From contig JAQFVV010000055.1 in assembly GCA_028023455.1 (NCBI GenBank), forward strand, positions 5,920,030 to 5,984,029: a stretch of 64,000 nucleotides of DNA. The letters run 5' to 3'. The position numbers and the translations under genes were made by a program. Below are positions 11,766 through 23,790 of this stretch, piece after piece. Source of the stretch: Epiperipatus broadwayi (Eukaryota; Onychophora; Udeonychophora; Euonychophora; Peripatidae). Every line of letters begins with the position of its first letter. Position 1 is the stretch's first letter. The notes under the pieces were generated by a model, which made no database searches, was not told the origin of the DNA, and saw only the letters and a program-made list of their open reading frames with translations.

Positions 11766-14700
11766 AAGGTAATCGTCGAGGGACCTTACTGCCGCCGTCA
11801 GATGGCGCTGCGACACCATCAACAACCGGCCCGAAGCCTGCAAGTGATAAATTTATATACGAAAGTGGCTGAAAATCGACAAATAAAAATGCTTGAGGAT
11901 ATATATATCCAAGAAATACATCGAAAGTACAAATTATAAAAAAAAAAACAAGAAAATCCTATAAAATTCAAATTAAGAAAAAAAAATTCCATGAAAATAT
12001 GAGAAAGACATACCCCCCCCCCTTTAAAATCAAAATTTCTTCACTTAAATTGAAAAATAAACCAGCCTGAGGATATATATATCCAGGAAATACATCGAAA
12101 GTACAAATTATAAAAAAAAAAAAAACAAGAAAATTCTTTAAAATTAAAATTAAAAAAAAAAAATCGATGAAAATCGACAAATAAAGAAACATAGCGGAGA
12201 GAGAGCGGGAAATCCAAAAACATCAAATTATTTACCTTTCAACATTTACAAATATGAATTTGCAAATTAAGTAGCTTTCAATATTTGCAAATGATCAGAT
12301 TTAAAAGCAACGGTTATATAAAGTAAAAAGAATATATTACTGGTTTGAAATTATGGCATATCATCCAAAAGAAGTCAAACGTAAAACCTACCCCATCCCC
12401 CAATGAAGAATTTCTATCCAAAAATAACTGAAATGGACAAATTAAATCAAACAAATACTTCTAAAATACAAATAAAAAAAATCGATCAAAAATAATTAAA
12501 AGCAACGGTTATATAAACTAAAAAGAATATTACTGGTTTGAAATTATGGCATATCATAAAACGTAAAACCTACCCCCTCCCCCAATGATGAATTTCTATC
12601 CAAAAATAACTGAAATTATTTAGCTTCAAACCAATTAATTGTTGTCTGGCTTTCAAATTATGGCATGTCTAAATTGATCAATAATATTTAAATAATTAAA
12701 AAGCAGTACACAAAAAATGGTAATCAACGTAAAAAAGCAATACACAAAAAATAATTACCAAAGTCCTTCCAATCATTTGTAGTAGGCACTTGAATGTGTT
12801 CAGCATAAAAATCCATTAAGAACATTATTTTGATTTAGAATTTTGAAGCTTTGAACACACTTGATGGCAGAATTTTGGAGCTTTGGAAACACTTGAATAG
12901 TAACAGAAGATTAAGCAACGATAGTTATTTTGTGTAAAAAAATACAGCAAAGATGGCAGAATTTTGAAGCTTTGAACACACTTGATGGCATTTACACAAT
13001 TATGAGTTTCTCAAGGTCCTGCCTTGTTTACAACTCCTCTAATTAAAATTATCAAATAATAAATGATTCTTCAGCATTTTGACAAAGAGAAATGATTTTC
13101 TTTAAAATATACTTTAGTGTCATATTCTGGAAATTATATATAAGATGCATATTTAATTATGTTTTATTTAAACAAAGTTGTAAATGCACCTATATTTTTT
13201 TCTAATACGCTGAACTTTGTTTAGATAAAACAATTAAATATGCATTTTATATATATTACTAAGCACAGAATATAGTACTAAAGTATATTTTTAAGAAAAT
13301 ATTTTCTCTATGGCAAAATGTTGAAACATTTTGTATTTTGAATTGCATTAGGAGTGTTATATTTTGTGGAAGGACGTTGTTTGCGCCTATATTTTTTTAA
13401 TGTAAGAAAGAGCTATTATGTCACATTTCAATTTGTAACTTTGTTTAAATAAAACAATGAAATATGCATCTTATATATAATTTCCAGAATATGGTATTAA
13501 AGTATATTTTAAAGAAAATCATTTCTATTTGTCAAAATGCTGAAGAATCATTTACTATTTGATAATTTTTATTAAAGAAGAGTTGTAAAAAAAGCAGGAC
13601 ATTGAGAAACTCATAATTGTGTAAATGCCATCTTTGCTGTATTTTTTTACACAAAATAACCATCGTTACTTAATCTTCTGTTACTATTCAAGTGTGTCCA
13701 AAGCTTCAAAATTCTGCCATCAAGTGTGTTCAAAGCTTCAAAATTCTAAATCAAAATAATGTTCTTAATGGATTTTTATGCTGAACACATTCAAGTGCCT
13801 ACTACAAATGATTGGAAGGACTTTGGTAATTATTTTTTGTGTATTGCTTTTTTACGTTGATTACCATTTTTTGTGTACTGCTTTTTAATTATTTAAATAT
13901 TATTGATCAATTTAGACAAGCCATAATTTGAAAGCCAGACAACAATTAATTGGTTTGAAGCTAAATAATTTCAGTTATTTTTGGATAGAAATTCATCATT
14001 GGGGGAGGGGGTAGGTTTTACGTTTATGATATGCCATAATTTCAAACCAGTAATATTCTTTTTAGTTTATATAACCGTTGCTTTTAATTATTTTTGATCA
14101 AATTTTTTTTATTTGTATTTTAGAAGTATTTGTTTGATTTAATTTGTCCATTTCAGTTATTTTTGGATAGAAATTCTTCATTGGGGGAGGGGGTAAGTTT
14201 TACATTTGATTTCTTTTGGATGAGATGCCATTCTTTTTAGTTTATATAACTGTTGCTTTTAATTATTTTTGATCAAATTTTTTTTATTTGTCCATTTCAG
14301 TTATTTTTGGATAGAAATTCTTCATTGGGGAGAGGGTAGGTTTTACGTTTGTCTTCTTTTGGATGAGATGCCATAATTTCAAACCAGTAATATTCTTTTT
14401 ACTTTATATAACCATTGCTTTTAAATCTGATCATTTGCAAATATAGAAAGCTACTTAATTTACCGATTCATATTTGCAAATGCTGAAAGGTAAATAATTT
14501 GATGTTTTTGGATTTCTCGCTCTCTCTCCGCCATGTTTCTTAGTTTGTCAATTTTCATCGATTTCTTTTTTTTTAATTTGAATTTTATAGGATTTTCTTG
14601 GTTTTTCTTTTATAATTTGTACTTTCAATATATTTCTTGTATATATATATCCTCAGGCAGTTTTATTTTTTGATTTAAGTGAAGAAATTTTGATTTTAGG

Positions 14701-15132
14701 GGGGGAAGGGTGGTAGGTTTTTCTCATATTTTCATGGAATTTTTTTTTTTAATTTGAATTTGATAGGATTTTCTTGGTTTTTTTTTTTATAATTTGTACT
14801 TTCGATGTATTTCTTGGATATATATATATCTTCAGGCAGTTTTATTTTTCGATTTAAGTGAAGAAATTTGATTGGGGGGGGGGTAGGTCTTTCGTATTTT
14901 CATGGAATTTTTTTTTTTTTTTAATTTGAATTTTATAGCATTTTCTTGATTTTTTTTTTATTTTGTACTTTCGATGTATTTCTTGGATATATAAATATCC
15001 TCAGGCATTTTTATTTGTCGATTTTCCTCCACTTTCGTATATAAATTTATCACTTGCAGGCTTTGGGCCGTTTTTGATGGTGTCGCAGCACCATCTGACA
15101 GCAGCAGTACGGTCCCTCCACGACTACTGATT
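11766..15132. mobile_element. 3.4 kb foldback transposon with arms of about 1.4-1.7 kb
   Basis: The two halves are near-identical reverse complements around a centre near 13190-13430. For example, 11774-11866 (with GGGACCTTACTGCCGCCGTC) pairs with 15030-15124. The segments near 12630-13030 and 13570-13950 also pair. The element is bounded by a perfect 8 bp duplication AATGAAAT at 11758-11765 and 15133-15140. The GC-rich outer 70 bp contrast with an AT-rich interior holding tandem modules. No open reading frame of significant length exists, so the element is non-autonomous. Very long inverted repeats with internal tandem modules recall Galileo/foldback elements of the P superfamily, but the superfamily is not proven. 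Confidence 0.85.
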
Positions 15133-15140
15133 AATGAAAT
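15133..15140. repeat. Target-site duplication, right copy
   Basis: AATGAAAT, identical to 11758-11765, immediately outside the foldback element. Confidence 0.7.
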
Positions 15141-15440
15141 TAAATTTGAAAAAGAGTCTAATAAGAATTGCTAGGCTGCAATGCTATCTTCATAGAATAG
15201 AAGCACGGGCAGTTAAAACAAGATACTAGAAGTTTTTGAAAAGAGATTGGGAAAATGAAGCTAGAATTATCGATAATGTATATGCTTATTACAAAGATAT
15301 TTATGGGGAAAAAACTGAATTGGTTATACTTAACGACAAAATAGAAAACATTTGACTGTGAGGGTTAAGAAAAAAAGAAAGTGAATAGAGATGATTTTAA
15401 AGAAGGAATTATATTAATTACAAGAAGGTAATGAGAAGTA
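15141..15440 (+). pseudogene. Probable LINE ORF fragment, decayed
   Basis: With stops and a shift, the plus strand gives a segment like RIIDNVYAYYKDIYGEK, followed by NDKIEN. This resembles the linker between endonuclease and reverse transcriptase of non-LTR elements, where a FYxxLY-type motif is common. The sequence continues directly from the right edge of the foldback element, so the transposon may have inserted into this LINE. Similarity is weak. Confidence 0.3.
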
Positions 15441-17282
15441 GAGAATGGGACTTCTTTTTGGAAAGAGAATATGTAGCAAATTAAATTTATATATTGTGAA
15501 ATTTACTAAAATGTCAGCCAATATTACTAGTTAATAATACATATGTTCTTTGTTTCAGAGGCAGGTCTGGTGAATCGAAAATTTCTTGATGTTATGGTCC
15601 AATGATCAAGTGATAAAGCTTGACGTTCACTAGTAATTTGCATGCCATCCTTTTAGTGCATTTTACTTACGCATCTCTTGCAAAAGCTCTAAAGCGAGTT
15701 CAATCTTCAAAGACACAAATCAAAAAGAAAAACGATTGAAAATGGAGTTTCTAATTATTAATGTGTTGATATTAAAAAAAACAAAAGTTGATAATTTTAG
15801 AATTGCTGTGAGTAAATATACAGGATAAGAGATAAAAAAATAATTCTTTGTAATTAGGACAATATCTGTTTAGATTGCAAAATCTTACAAATAACAATGC
15901 GTAATTCTTAACTAATTAATAAAATCCTCTAATATTTTGTGTTGAGATATTCAAATTTTGTAATTTTGCTCACTGAAGATATTAAGTTTATATAAATAAA
16001 ATCAAAAATAGAAAATGATTTGCCCTTCATGTGTAACTTTTAAGGAATATACATCTGTTCTAGGGTTTCTCCATAATTTCTCGAAGACTCTGTCAGAATT
16101 GAAAAATGAGGTGATTAATTTTTTTTTTTGACATTTCTATAAATAATGCCATATCCTATTTAAGGTTTTGAATTCTGAGGAGAGTCTGCGAGAAATTGAA
16201 CTTAAATTCCCAAGATAGCTTTTATAACACCAAGTTAAGAAAAAATTATATCGGAAATATAATTATGGAATTATATTAAAACTGTAATTTTAGTTTTCCA
16301 TTGGGCACTTGGTTTGCAAAGATGTTTAATGTATAAATTAATGTTTTTCACCATTAATTTTTCTATCTGATTAAGCAGATGGCTACTTTATTTCTGTAAG
16401 CAATAATTATGTATAACCTCATAACTAGTTTTCATAAATAAATGTTGTAATTAACAGTCACTTGTAAATAAGTATGGGCATTACTATCTCTAGGGGGAGG
16501 AGGGGGCAATTAGAATACTAAGATAAAAATAAATTTTGCCAAAAACTATACAAATCTGTTTCCTTTGATATCTTGTGATGTTTTTTCTTAACTTCTACAG
16601 CCAACTTTTTTATTCCAAAGACTTTTAAATTTTTAGTCTAATTTTGGTTCTCTGTATCATTTTTTTCTCAGACAAGTCCTCTAAATGGAAAAAGTTAATA
16701 CTGCATCTCGTTATGAGATCTGTTGCTGTCTTGAAAACCAAGCTCAAATTTGCCATAAAACACTCTAAAGAAGGCTGTTATCATTCCTTCATTTTCACAT
16801 GACCAATCCAATGATGTTCATTTACAATATTCGCAGCAAATTGAAGAATTTAGTATCAAAGATCTTAATGATCTTGCCAATCTTATTTTTAGAATCCTAT
16901 AGAGCATCTTTAAACTAAATTTTCCCATTGCTATGTTATGTCAATGGAGGATCCATGTTCCATTTCCATACAATGAATTGGGGGAAACCAATTTGGTTAC
17001 AATAACTATATTGCTATGATGAAATATCCTATTGTTTGTTAAATGCACATGCTGCATATTGACATTTGTATTATACTTCAACAACAACCAGTACCTTTTA
17101 TACATAAAAAGCTACCCAGATATTGAATCTTAATTGATCCAAATTAACTAAATGATCATATCCAAGTTAAAAGTTGCTGAAGATATTTCTGGCTGACAAA
17201 ACACACACATTTTTAAAAAAAATACTAATTACTAAAATAATGTCTTTGTAAGTTGCAGTCAAAACATTAAGAACATTTTATG

Positions 17283-17537
17283 GATCTTGGCATAGGTTAG
17301 TACAATCATCACCACGTTATAAGTCTAGAAGCCAAAAAGATGAAGTTTTTGCTTTTGTTTTACATTAAAACCATTATCAAGTTGCCTACAAATCATTCTG
17401 AAGGTCGTTTGATCTTGGCATAGGTTAGTACAATCATCACCATGTTATAAGTCTAGAAGCCAAAAAGATGAAGTTTTTGCTTTTGTTTTACATTAAAACC
17501 ATTATCAAGTTGCCTACAAATCATTCTGAAGGTCGTT
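17283..17537. repeat. Tandem duplication, two copies of 128 bp
   Basis: Copies begin at 17283 and 17411 with GATCTTGGCATAGGTTAGTA. I see one substitution (CACCACG versus CACCATG) and a one-base difference at the end. The near identity suggests a recent local duplication. Confidence 0.9.
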
Positions 17538-17875
17538 GATTAAAATGCAAAATAAAGTTGAACTAGTCACACACCCTTCAAATGCCAATTGCTATCTCTG
17601 ATTCCTCTCCAACAGTAATAATGTTTCCTGTCATATAAAAAGTATATAATATGAGTAAATTCTGGAAGTAATTTTAAATATTGCCATATTTTTTTTCATT
17701 TAGCAGTCAGATGTTTAACAATATTAACATGTATATAAGTCGGAGCTTTCTCAGAAATCATTTTTAGAGGCTTTTTGAATCATCCGATACCCATTCATAT
17801 ATATCTAAAGGCAATGGTACTTTCGCTGTAGATGGTAAACAGTAATATTCGACAATAATAACTATATATATTGAG

Positions 17876-17905
17876 AGGAGGTGGTCATGTGATGTTTATT
17901 GGCTT
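17876..17905 (+). mobile_element. Terminal fragment of the palindromic repeat family
   Basis: GGAGGTGGTCATGTGATGTT matches the outer end seen at 4303-4322 and, as reverse complement, at 52794. Only the end is present. Confidence 0.45.
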
Positions 17906-18405
17906 AATAATAAGTTGTGTCTTTTCTAACCGAAAACAATAGCATACTTGAAACCAGATAACAGAGTTTTCTGTGGATCTATCCCTAAAGAAAAAATTTC
18001 AATTCTTATTAAGCAATATATCACTACTATATTTTAAAACTTCACTATAGGTCAATGCAGCTATTTTAAGCTTAAGCTAAATATCTTTATCCCCAAATTT
18101 AATAAGGAAGTAAAATGGATATATATCATATAAAAGATATCATCCAAATTCTTACATCCTTATTGAAAAGGTGATCAAAATATTCCGCTTATTTAAAATA
18201 TCACCTAAAAGGATGCCATTGCTTTTAGACCCACGTTTCTTTCAATGTATCAAAAAAAAAAAAAAAAATCCAAATTTTAACCAAGCCAGCAAAACCTACC
18301 TCCTTTGTAGTTTTAATCTACCAGTCAGTTGACAAACACTTAATGAAATGAATATGATATGTAATATATCGAAAATATGCTAAGCATGAATAAAAGGGTA
18401 TATTT

Positions 18406-18630
18406 TGCTTATAATAACTTCTTTCATATATACTTTAATGCAAAAAAATTTTTTAATAAAACTTATTTATTTTCCTGACAGTTTCGACTGTCCAGCAGTC
18501 TTCATCGGAGCTTTCTCAAATTTACTCTGCTTTTTAAACAGCAGAGGAAGTTTGAGAAAGCTCTGATGAAGAAGTTTTATTAAATTTTTTTTTTGCATTA
18601 AAGTGTATATGAAAGAAGTTATTATAAGCA
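18406..18630. repeat. 225 bp palindrome with a hairpin insertion in one arm
   Basis: The outer arms (GCTTATAATAACTTCTTTCA and its complement ending at 18630) and the inner arms (GGAGCTTTCTCAAATTTACT and AAGTTTGAGAAAGCTCTG) pair almost completely. The left arm alone holds about 36 extra bases (about 18465-18501). On the minus strand these contain GACTGCTGGACAGTCGAAAC. This matches a repeated hairpin at 54.8-54.9 and 61.3-61.5 kb. Confidence 0.75.
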
Positions 18631-19678
18631 CTATATATGAAGAAATGCAAAGAAAGTAAAAGAGAGGAATAAGAGTATATACTTCTAATATGAATAAAAG
18701 TGTTTAGATAAAACATGATTATTTTTTCTGTGTAAATGCCCAAATATTTACATTACTAATCATCTATGTCTAAATCTCTATATTACAGATGGAGTTTAAC
18801 ATTTATTATTCAGTGAGCAACATCCTTTTAATAAAATCGCTGGAATCGGTTAGGATTTTTCTTTTTAGTGAACTTAACTGTTATTAATATCTACAATACA
18901 CTTCTCAAGTGAGTTTCATGCCTCAGGAATACAACAAATTTGTAAAACCAAATTAGCGATTTCATTGTTTAATAAGTTGTCCCTAAAGAAATAGCATCAT
19001 ATTTTCTACCTATGTGTTCTGTATCATTTCCATTCTAGAGTGTACTAATCTATGATCTGCATCTGTAAATTTTCATGTAATGTTAACTTTTTCTACTTTC
19101 TGATTTCTAATTATAATGTTTGAATGTGGTTGCATAGAAGTTCCATTATAGTGATTTTTCTGTGTAAGCAAAATTTTGCGATGTTCAAGCTTGCAAGTTG
19201 TACACAAATTCAATAAAAGTGCGCTATGTGGAATTCAGAGTCAATACCATTATTTTTTATAAATTTTGAAAGTCTGCTGTTTATATTAATAGGCACATTA
19301 GTCCCAAATAAGAATTGGGTTTTAATGGTATTTACTATCTAACAAGAAATAGATTTTCTGAATCTAGTTGAAACATAAGCATTGATAAAATGGCCACAGG
19401 GACCTAATGTACAAAACAATTTTTAAGATCGTTAACCTTTCATAAATATACCTAGGAATTCCAGTAAGATATCAAATCAGATCTCTAGGCATAGCTAAAA
19501 TATATTTGATGACTTGCCTTTCCAAAAGAAAAAAAAAAACCTATAGACATCTATCAGTTTTGTTGAACTTTTTCTGAAAGTCAAGAGCAGCTATGGTCAT
19601 CTCAAATCCTTGGAAGCTTCTTACCTACAAGTGTAGTCTATCTTGATAAGACTTTCTGTGTGATAACAGTATAAACTA

Positions 19679-20143
19679 CCCAAACAACACATGATCACCA
19701 TTTCCTATGCTTACATAAGCTGTTAATAATAGTAGCAAACTCTCCATATAGCAGAGCCACCCAGTGCAAGCCTTAGTAATCAATGGATGCAAGGTTTGTA
19801 CATAAAATTTCCTATCTAGCACCTTATCAATCATCCAATATCCCCAAACTAGTTTCTGCCTTGTGGCTTCAAATCTATATGACTATATAAGCGGATGAGC
19901 TTGGATTGAAAACATTATTGTGTTTTTATAGATAACTGAATAGGTAAAAGATGGCAATTGGAGTGTTGCATTAGATTCTAAGATCTAGGTGCAGTTCTCT
20001 CATATACAAAGCTACTCACTGATGAAAGCCATAAAGTAGAAAATGATCTGGGAATATTGGACAAGCAGGCACTAGATAGGGATTTTAAACTATCTCCAAG
20101 GCTTGCACTGGGGTGGCATTACTGTATGGAGAATTTGTTACCA
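19679..20143. mobile_element. Palindromic repeat-family copy, near full length
   Basis: The left end has ACACATGATCACCATTTCC, then CTCCATATAGCAGAGCCACC. The right end has GGCTTGCACTGGGGTGGCAT and ACTGTATGGAGAA, the reverse complement of the left. TATAAACTA flanks both sides (19670-19678 and 20144-20152), a possible but short target-site duplication. No coding capacity. Confidence 0.65.
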
Positions 20144-20619
20144 TATAAACTATATGAATACAATTATGATTAGTGTCATTATAAAGGTTTCTCTGCTTTA
20201 ATGTGCAATTCACCGAGTATTGTGACCTAGATAGGTATGGCAAGTCAGATTACTGTTGGAATATTATTTATGTGGGCAGAGAGACTTGTAATACAAAATC
20301 ATTTTCACAATGAAACTTCTATCCCAAATCCAGTTTCAAAGCTGTTCATTAACAATTCTATTACCTTGTGTGAGGTCACTTCAAAGACCTTCCAACTGCT
20401 AAACATATTCCTTTTTGGAAATGTCAAAACTTGCATAAAAAGAGGAATAATTGGTTGCGTAAACTTATCTTCCCATTGTGACATTTAATGTAAAGAGATG
20501 ACCAATTGTGGAATACACATCTAGATTCTATACTAATAATTGAAGAAGTAAAGTAAACAAACTGGATTGGAAACAGTTAGCTATCTTACCTCACAAAGTA
20601 GAAAAATATTGATACTATT

Positions 20620-22210
20620 GTTTGAGCATTTTATATATATTATTTTCAATAGTTATCAATCTACTGCTGGATAAAGGTTTCTCTAAGATCAATTTCTCCA
20701 ATTCATAGCTTCTCTGTATTATCCCATCTTCCTTAACTATCTTAATACGTGGTTTCTTTCCGGGGTTTTTTTAAATTTCTTGGGATTCAATTGTTCATTT
20801 ATCATTTCTTTTACCCATATCCATTTCAGCTTCAATTCTTTTAATGCTATGAGCTGTACCTGTTTACTGTTTCATTCATTTATTTTATATCCTTATCAAT
20901 CCCAATAGATATCTTTACACAACGCTGCATCGCTTGTTTTAAGAGTCCAAATTCTCAAATCCAAAAATAAGGACGAATGAAGCTAAGCTATTAAAAACTT
21001 TCCATTAAAAGTTAATGGATATATATTTTTTTTAATATTCCCACCAAAATCACTCCTAAGATTTCATGCTTAATTTTATCCATTATATTTTCAGACATTA
21101 ATAATCCAACCAAGATATCTATAGTTGTTGGCTTGCAATTTAATACCATTAATTTTTTATTTTGCCTTTTTCTTGAAAACAACCCAAAATATTTATTCTT
21201 TTAAACATTTGTCTTCTACTTTAATGCTTTCATCCAGTAGCTGCCCTTCATGATTTGATGCAGCGGTAGAATTGACCGTCAGACTCTGGAGTGGAAGATT
21301 GTTGGATAGATTCCAGTTCTGATACTTCCAGCATTCGAATTTCTTAAGAACCTTCAAGCAATAAAGCTTTATTATATATGTATATATAAGGAAGGTTTTA
21401 TAACACTTCATGAATCTTTACGAAAACAACCATATTGTCCTACAAATCTATATGATTTAAATAGACTATTTTGCCTTCTTCAGAATTTCCATTTTCGACA
21501 ATGCAATACTTCTCATAAAACTGCCGTAATTTTTTTTTAGGATAGACTCGCCATGTTAACTACTTTTATCATTATTAATCTTGTCAAGATATAATCAAAT
21601 ATCATTGCAATTGTCTTCTGATAAATATTCCTAAAGGTTTTAAAATATATTAGGTTTTTGCCATCATGTCGAAAAATTTTTAATCATAGCAAAAATGCCT
21701 ATAGTCATGTGACTTCCATAACATACCAATCCAAAGCAAAATGATTTAATACATGAATGTTTTTTTTTTAGTTGATCAGAATCCAAAGTTTTATGTAGAT
21801 AGATTGCAATGATTTTAATAAAGGTCTTATATATAATTAGTAAAAAACTGATATGTTTGCATTCCTACAGTCACTCGATACCTTATCACTTACATATTGA
21901 TATATAGCTCTGCCTACTATTTCTTCCTGTATTTCTATCTTTGTAAATTTAATCACATCTTAGTTTTTCATTTAAATTACTTAACAATTCAAAATATTGT
22001 TTTCTTGTTCCTTATTATATTTTTGTAAAATTCTTACACCAACTTGATGATATCATTTTTAGTACCATTTTTACATCTGAAGTCATTTCCCCCCCATTTC
22101 AAGATGTTGCTTTATACCTTTGAGACTTTGATTCTCTTCTATAACATTCCTTGACATTTCAATTGTATTTCCTGATGTCCTTCCTACAATTTTGCAGAAT
22201 TAAAGAAATG
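20620..22210 (-). pseudogene. Decayed LINE on the minus strand
   Basis: The minus strand keeps short collinear pieces of a LINE polyprotein across several frames. These include NTIEMSRNVIEENQSLKGI near 22140-22190, EEIVGRAIYQYVSDKV near 21880-21930, LPLQSLTVNSTAASNHEGQL near 21240-21300, and SIKRIEAEMDMGKRNDK followed by NPGKKPRIKIVKEDG near 20720-20850. The last resembles the basic C-terminal part of RTE-like elements (GRPRxRW region). Stops and shifts are frequent. The family is not certain, and the pieces may come from more than one insertion. Confidence 0.4.
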
Positions 22211-23734
22211 CAGTTCTTTTTATTAAATGAGTCATTTTAAAACATTTTCATAACAATCTAATAGATTAAAAATTTTGTACGTAGCAAATATATTAGTATT
22301 ATTTATTCTTAAATAAATACTATTTAATATATTAAACTGCTATTTAGAACCTAAATTAATATAGTCAATCTTTTTTTTACAATTTGTAATCTTAACCATA
22401 ACTCGAGAGATCTTTGTTTAACATAGAAAGCTCTTTATTGAGAAGAAATTTTGCAATGAGGTGAAATTCATCAGATATGTGGAATATTGAATGAATAATT
22501 CATATTGGCATGCATCATTTCCATTGAAAATTTAATTGTGACTTGCAGCTTTTCCATTCCTGTAATCAGTAACTGTTCTTAGTAGAATAACTGTTATTAT
22601 TTGTTCAATTCTGAACAATTTTCAGATCCTATTGACATTTTAAAATTAATTTCTTAAGTGACTTTGAATATTCTCTATAAACATGTGCTTCTGCATATCA
22701 TCAATACATGCTGTATAAATGTATAATAATATCTCTTTCATAGAACAAACAAATCCAAATATGTTATTAAGATAATTTATGAGCAAGATCCCTTATGAAT
22801 GATTTTAAATAAATCTGTAAATAATGTCGCTATCTTTTATTTAATAAAATCCATTGACATAATAAATGTGGGCATTATTTACAGGTTTATTTAAAACAAT
22901 TCTTTGAGGAGTCTTGCTTATAAATTATCTTAGTAATGCATTCAGACTTGTCTATGCTACGAAATAGATTCATATTATTAATGTTACATATTTGATAAGC
23001 CGTGATTACGTGCTCAATGAATGTATATAAACATCCCTTTGTGAAATAACTCAATAAATAATAATATAATCTATACATCAACAGTTGTTGTAAAACAATC
23101 TCACATTTTAAATAAAGATGCAAACATTTAACAAATTTATTTATTCCAAAAAAATTAGTAGCATCAAAGTTGAAAGTTCATTCCCCATACCGCCCAACTA
23201 AAAATTTTTCCATATGTGAATTAAAAAATCCTGTTTAATGCTCTACAAATGTAAATAATATTAAAAAAAAGTACTATTTAATAATCTTTGCACAGATATT
23301 TATTATTTAAAATAGATTTTTTTTTACAAAATAAAAATCAATAAAAGGAAAAATGATATACATGAAATGGGTGAAGAGGACTGTTTTTGTAGACCGCTGA
23401 CATTAAAAACTGACCAAGGGTTTTAAAAATTCAAAGAAAAATCGAAAAGAAACAAGTTACTTTATACATATAATGTATAAACAATTTCCATTTCTAGAAC
23501 TTTTAATATAAAAAAATATACACTTGAAATAATGCCATTTACTTTCGTTTTTTTTTTTTTTTTTTTAGCATTAGTTAAAACATTGCAATTTCCAGATGTA
23601 TTATTTACATGTATATATATAAAAGTAACTTTAAACCTCTGGATTTGGAACTCATTATTTTCTATTGCACTTTAATAATGATATATATATACAGAGAAAT
23701 CCACAAATGCAAAAACTGGCTTGGTCCGTTATCT

Positions 23735-23790
23735 TTCCATGCCTTAGGCACATTTCATCTCGGCACCTAAGCCATTAACGTGAAGTAAAC
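23735..23790. other. Imperfect hairpin in a GC-richer patch
   Basis: ATGCCTTAGGCAC and GCACCTAAGCCAT, separated by 11 bases, form an imperfect stem. It is extended outward by CGTTA/TAACG after a bulge. It stands out from the AT-rich surroundings. It could be a structured piece of a long DOP1 3' UTR or an old repeat; no family recognised. Confidence 0.3.

Noticed and set aside
17283-17537. CRISPR array
   Set aside because: Two long tandem copies without spacers, in a eukaryotic genome; simple tandem duplication.
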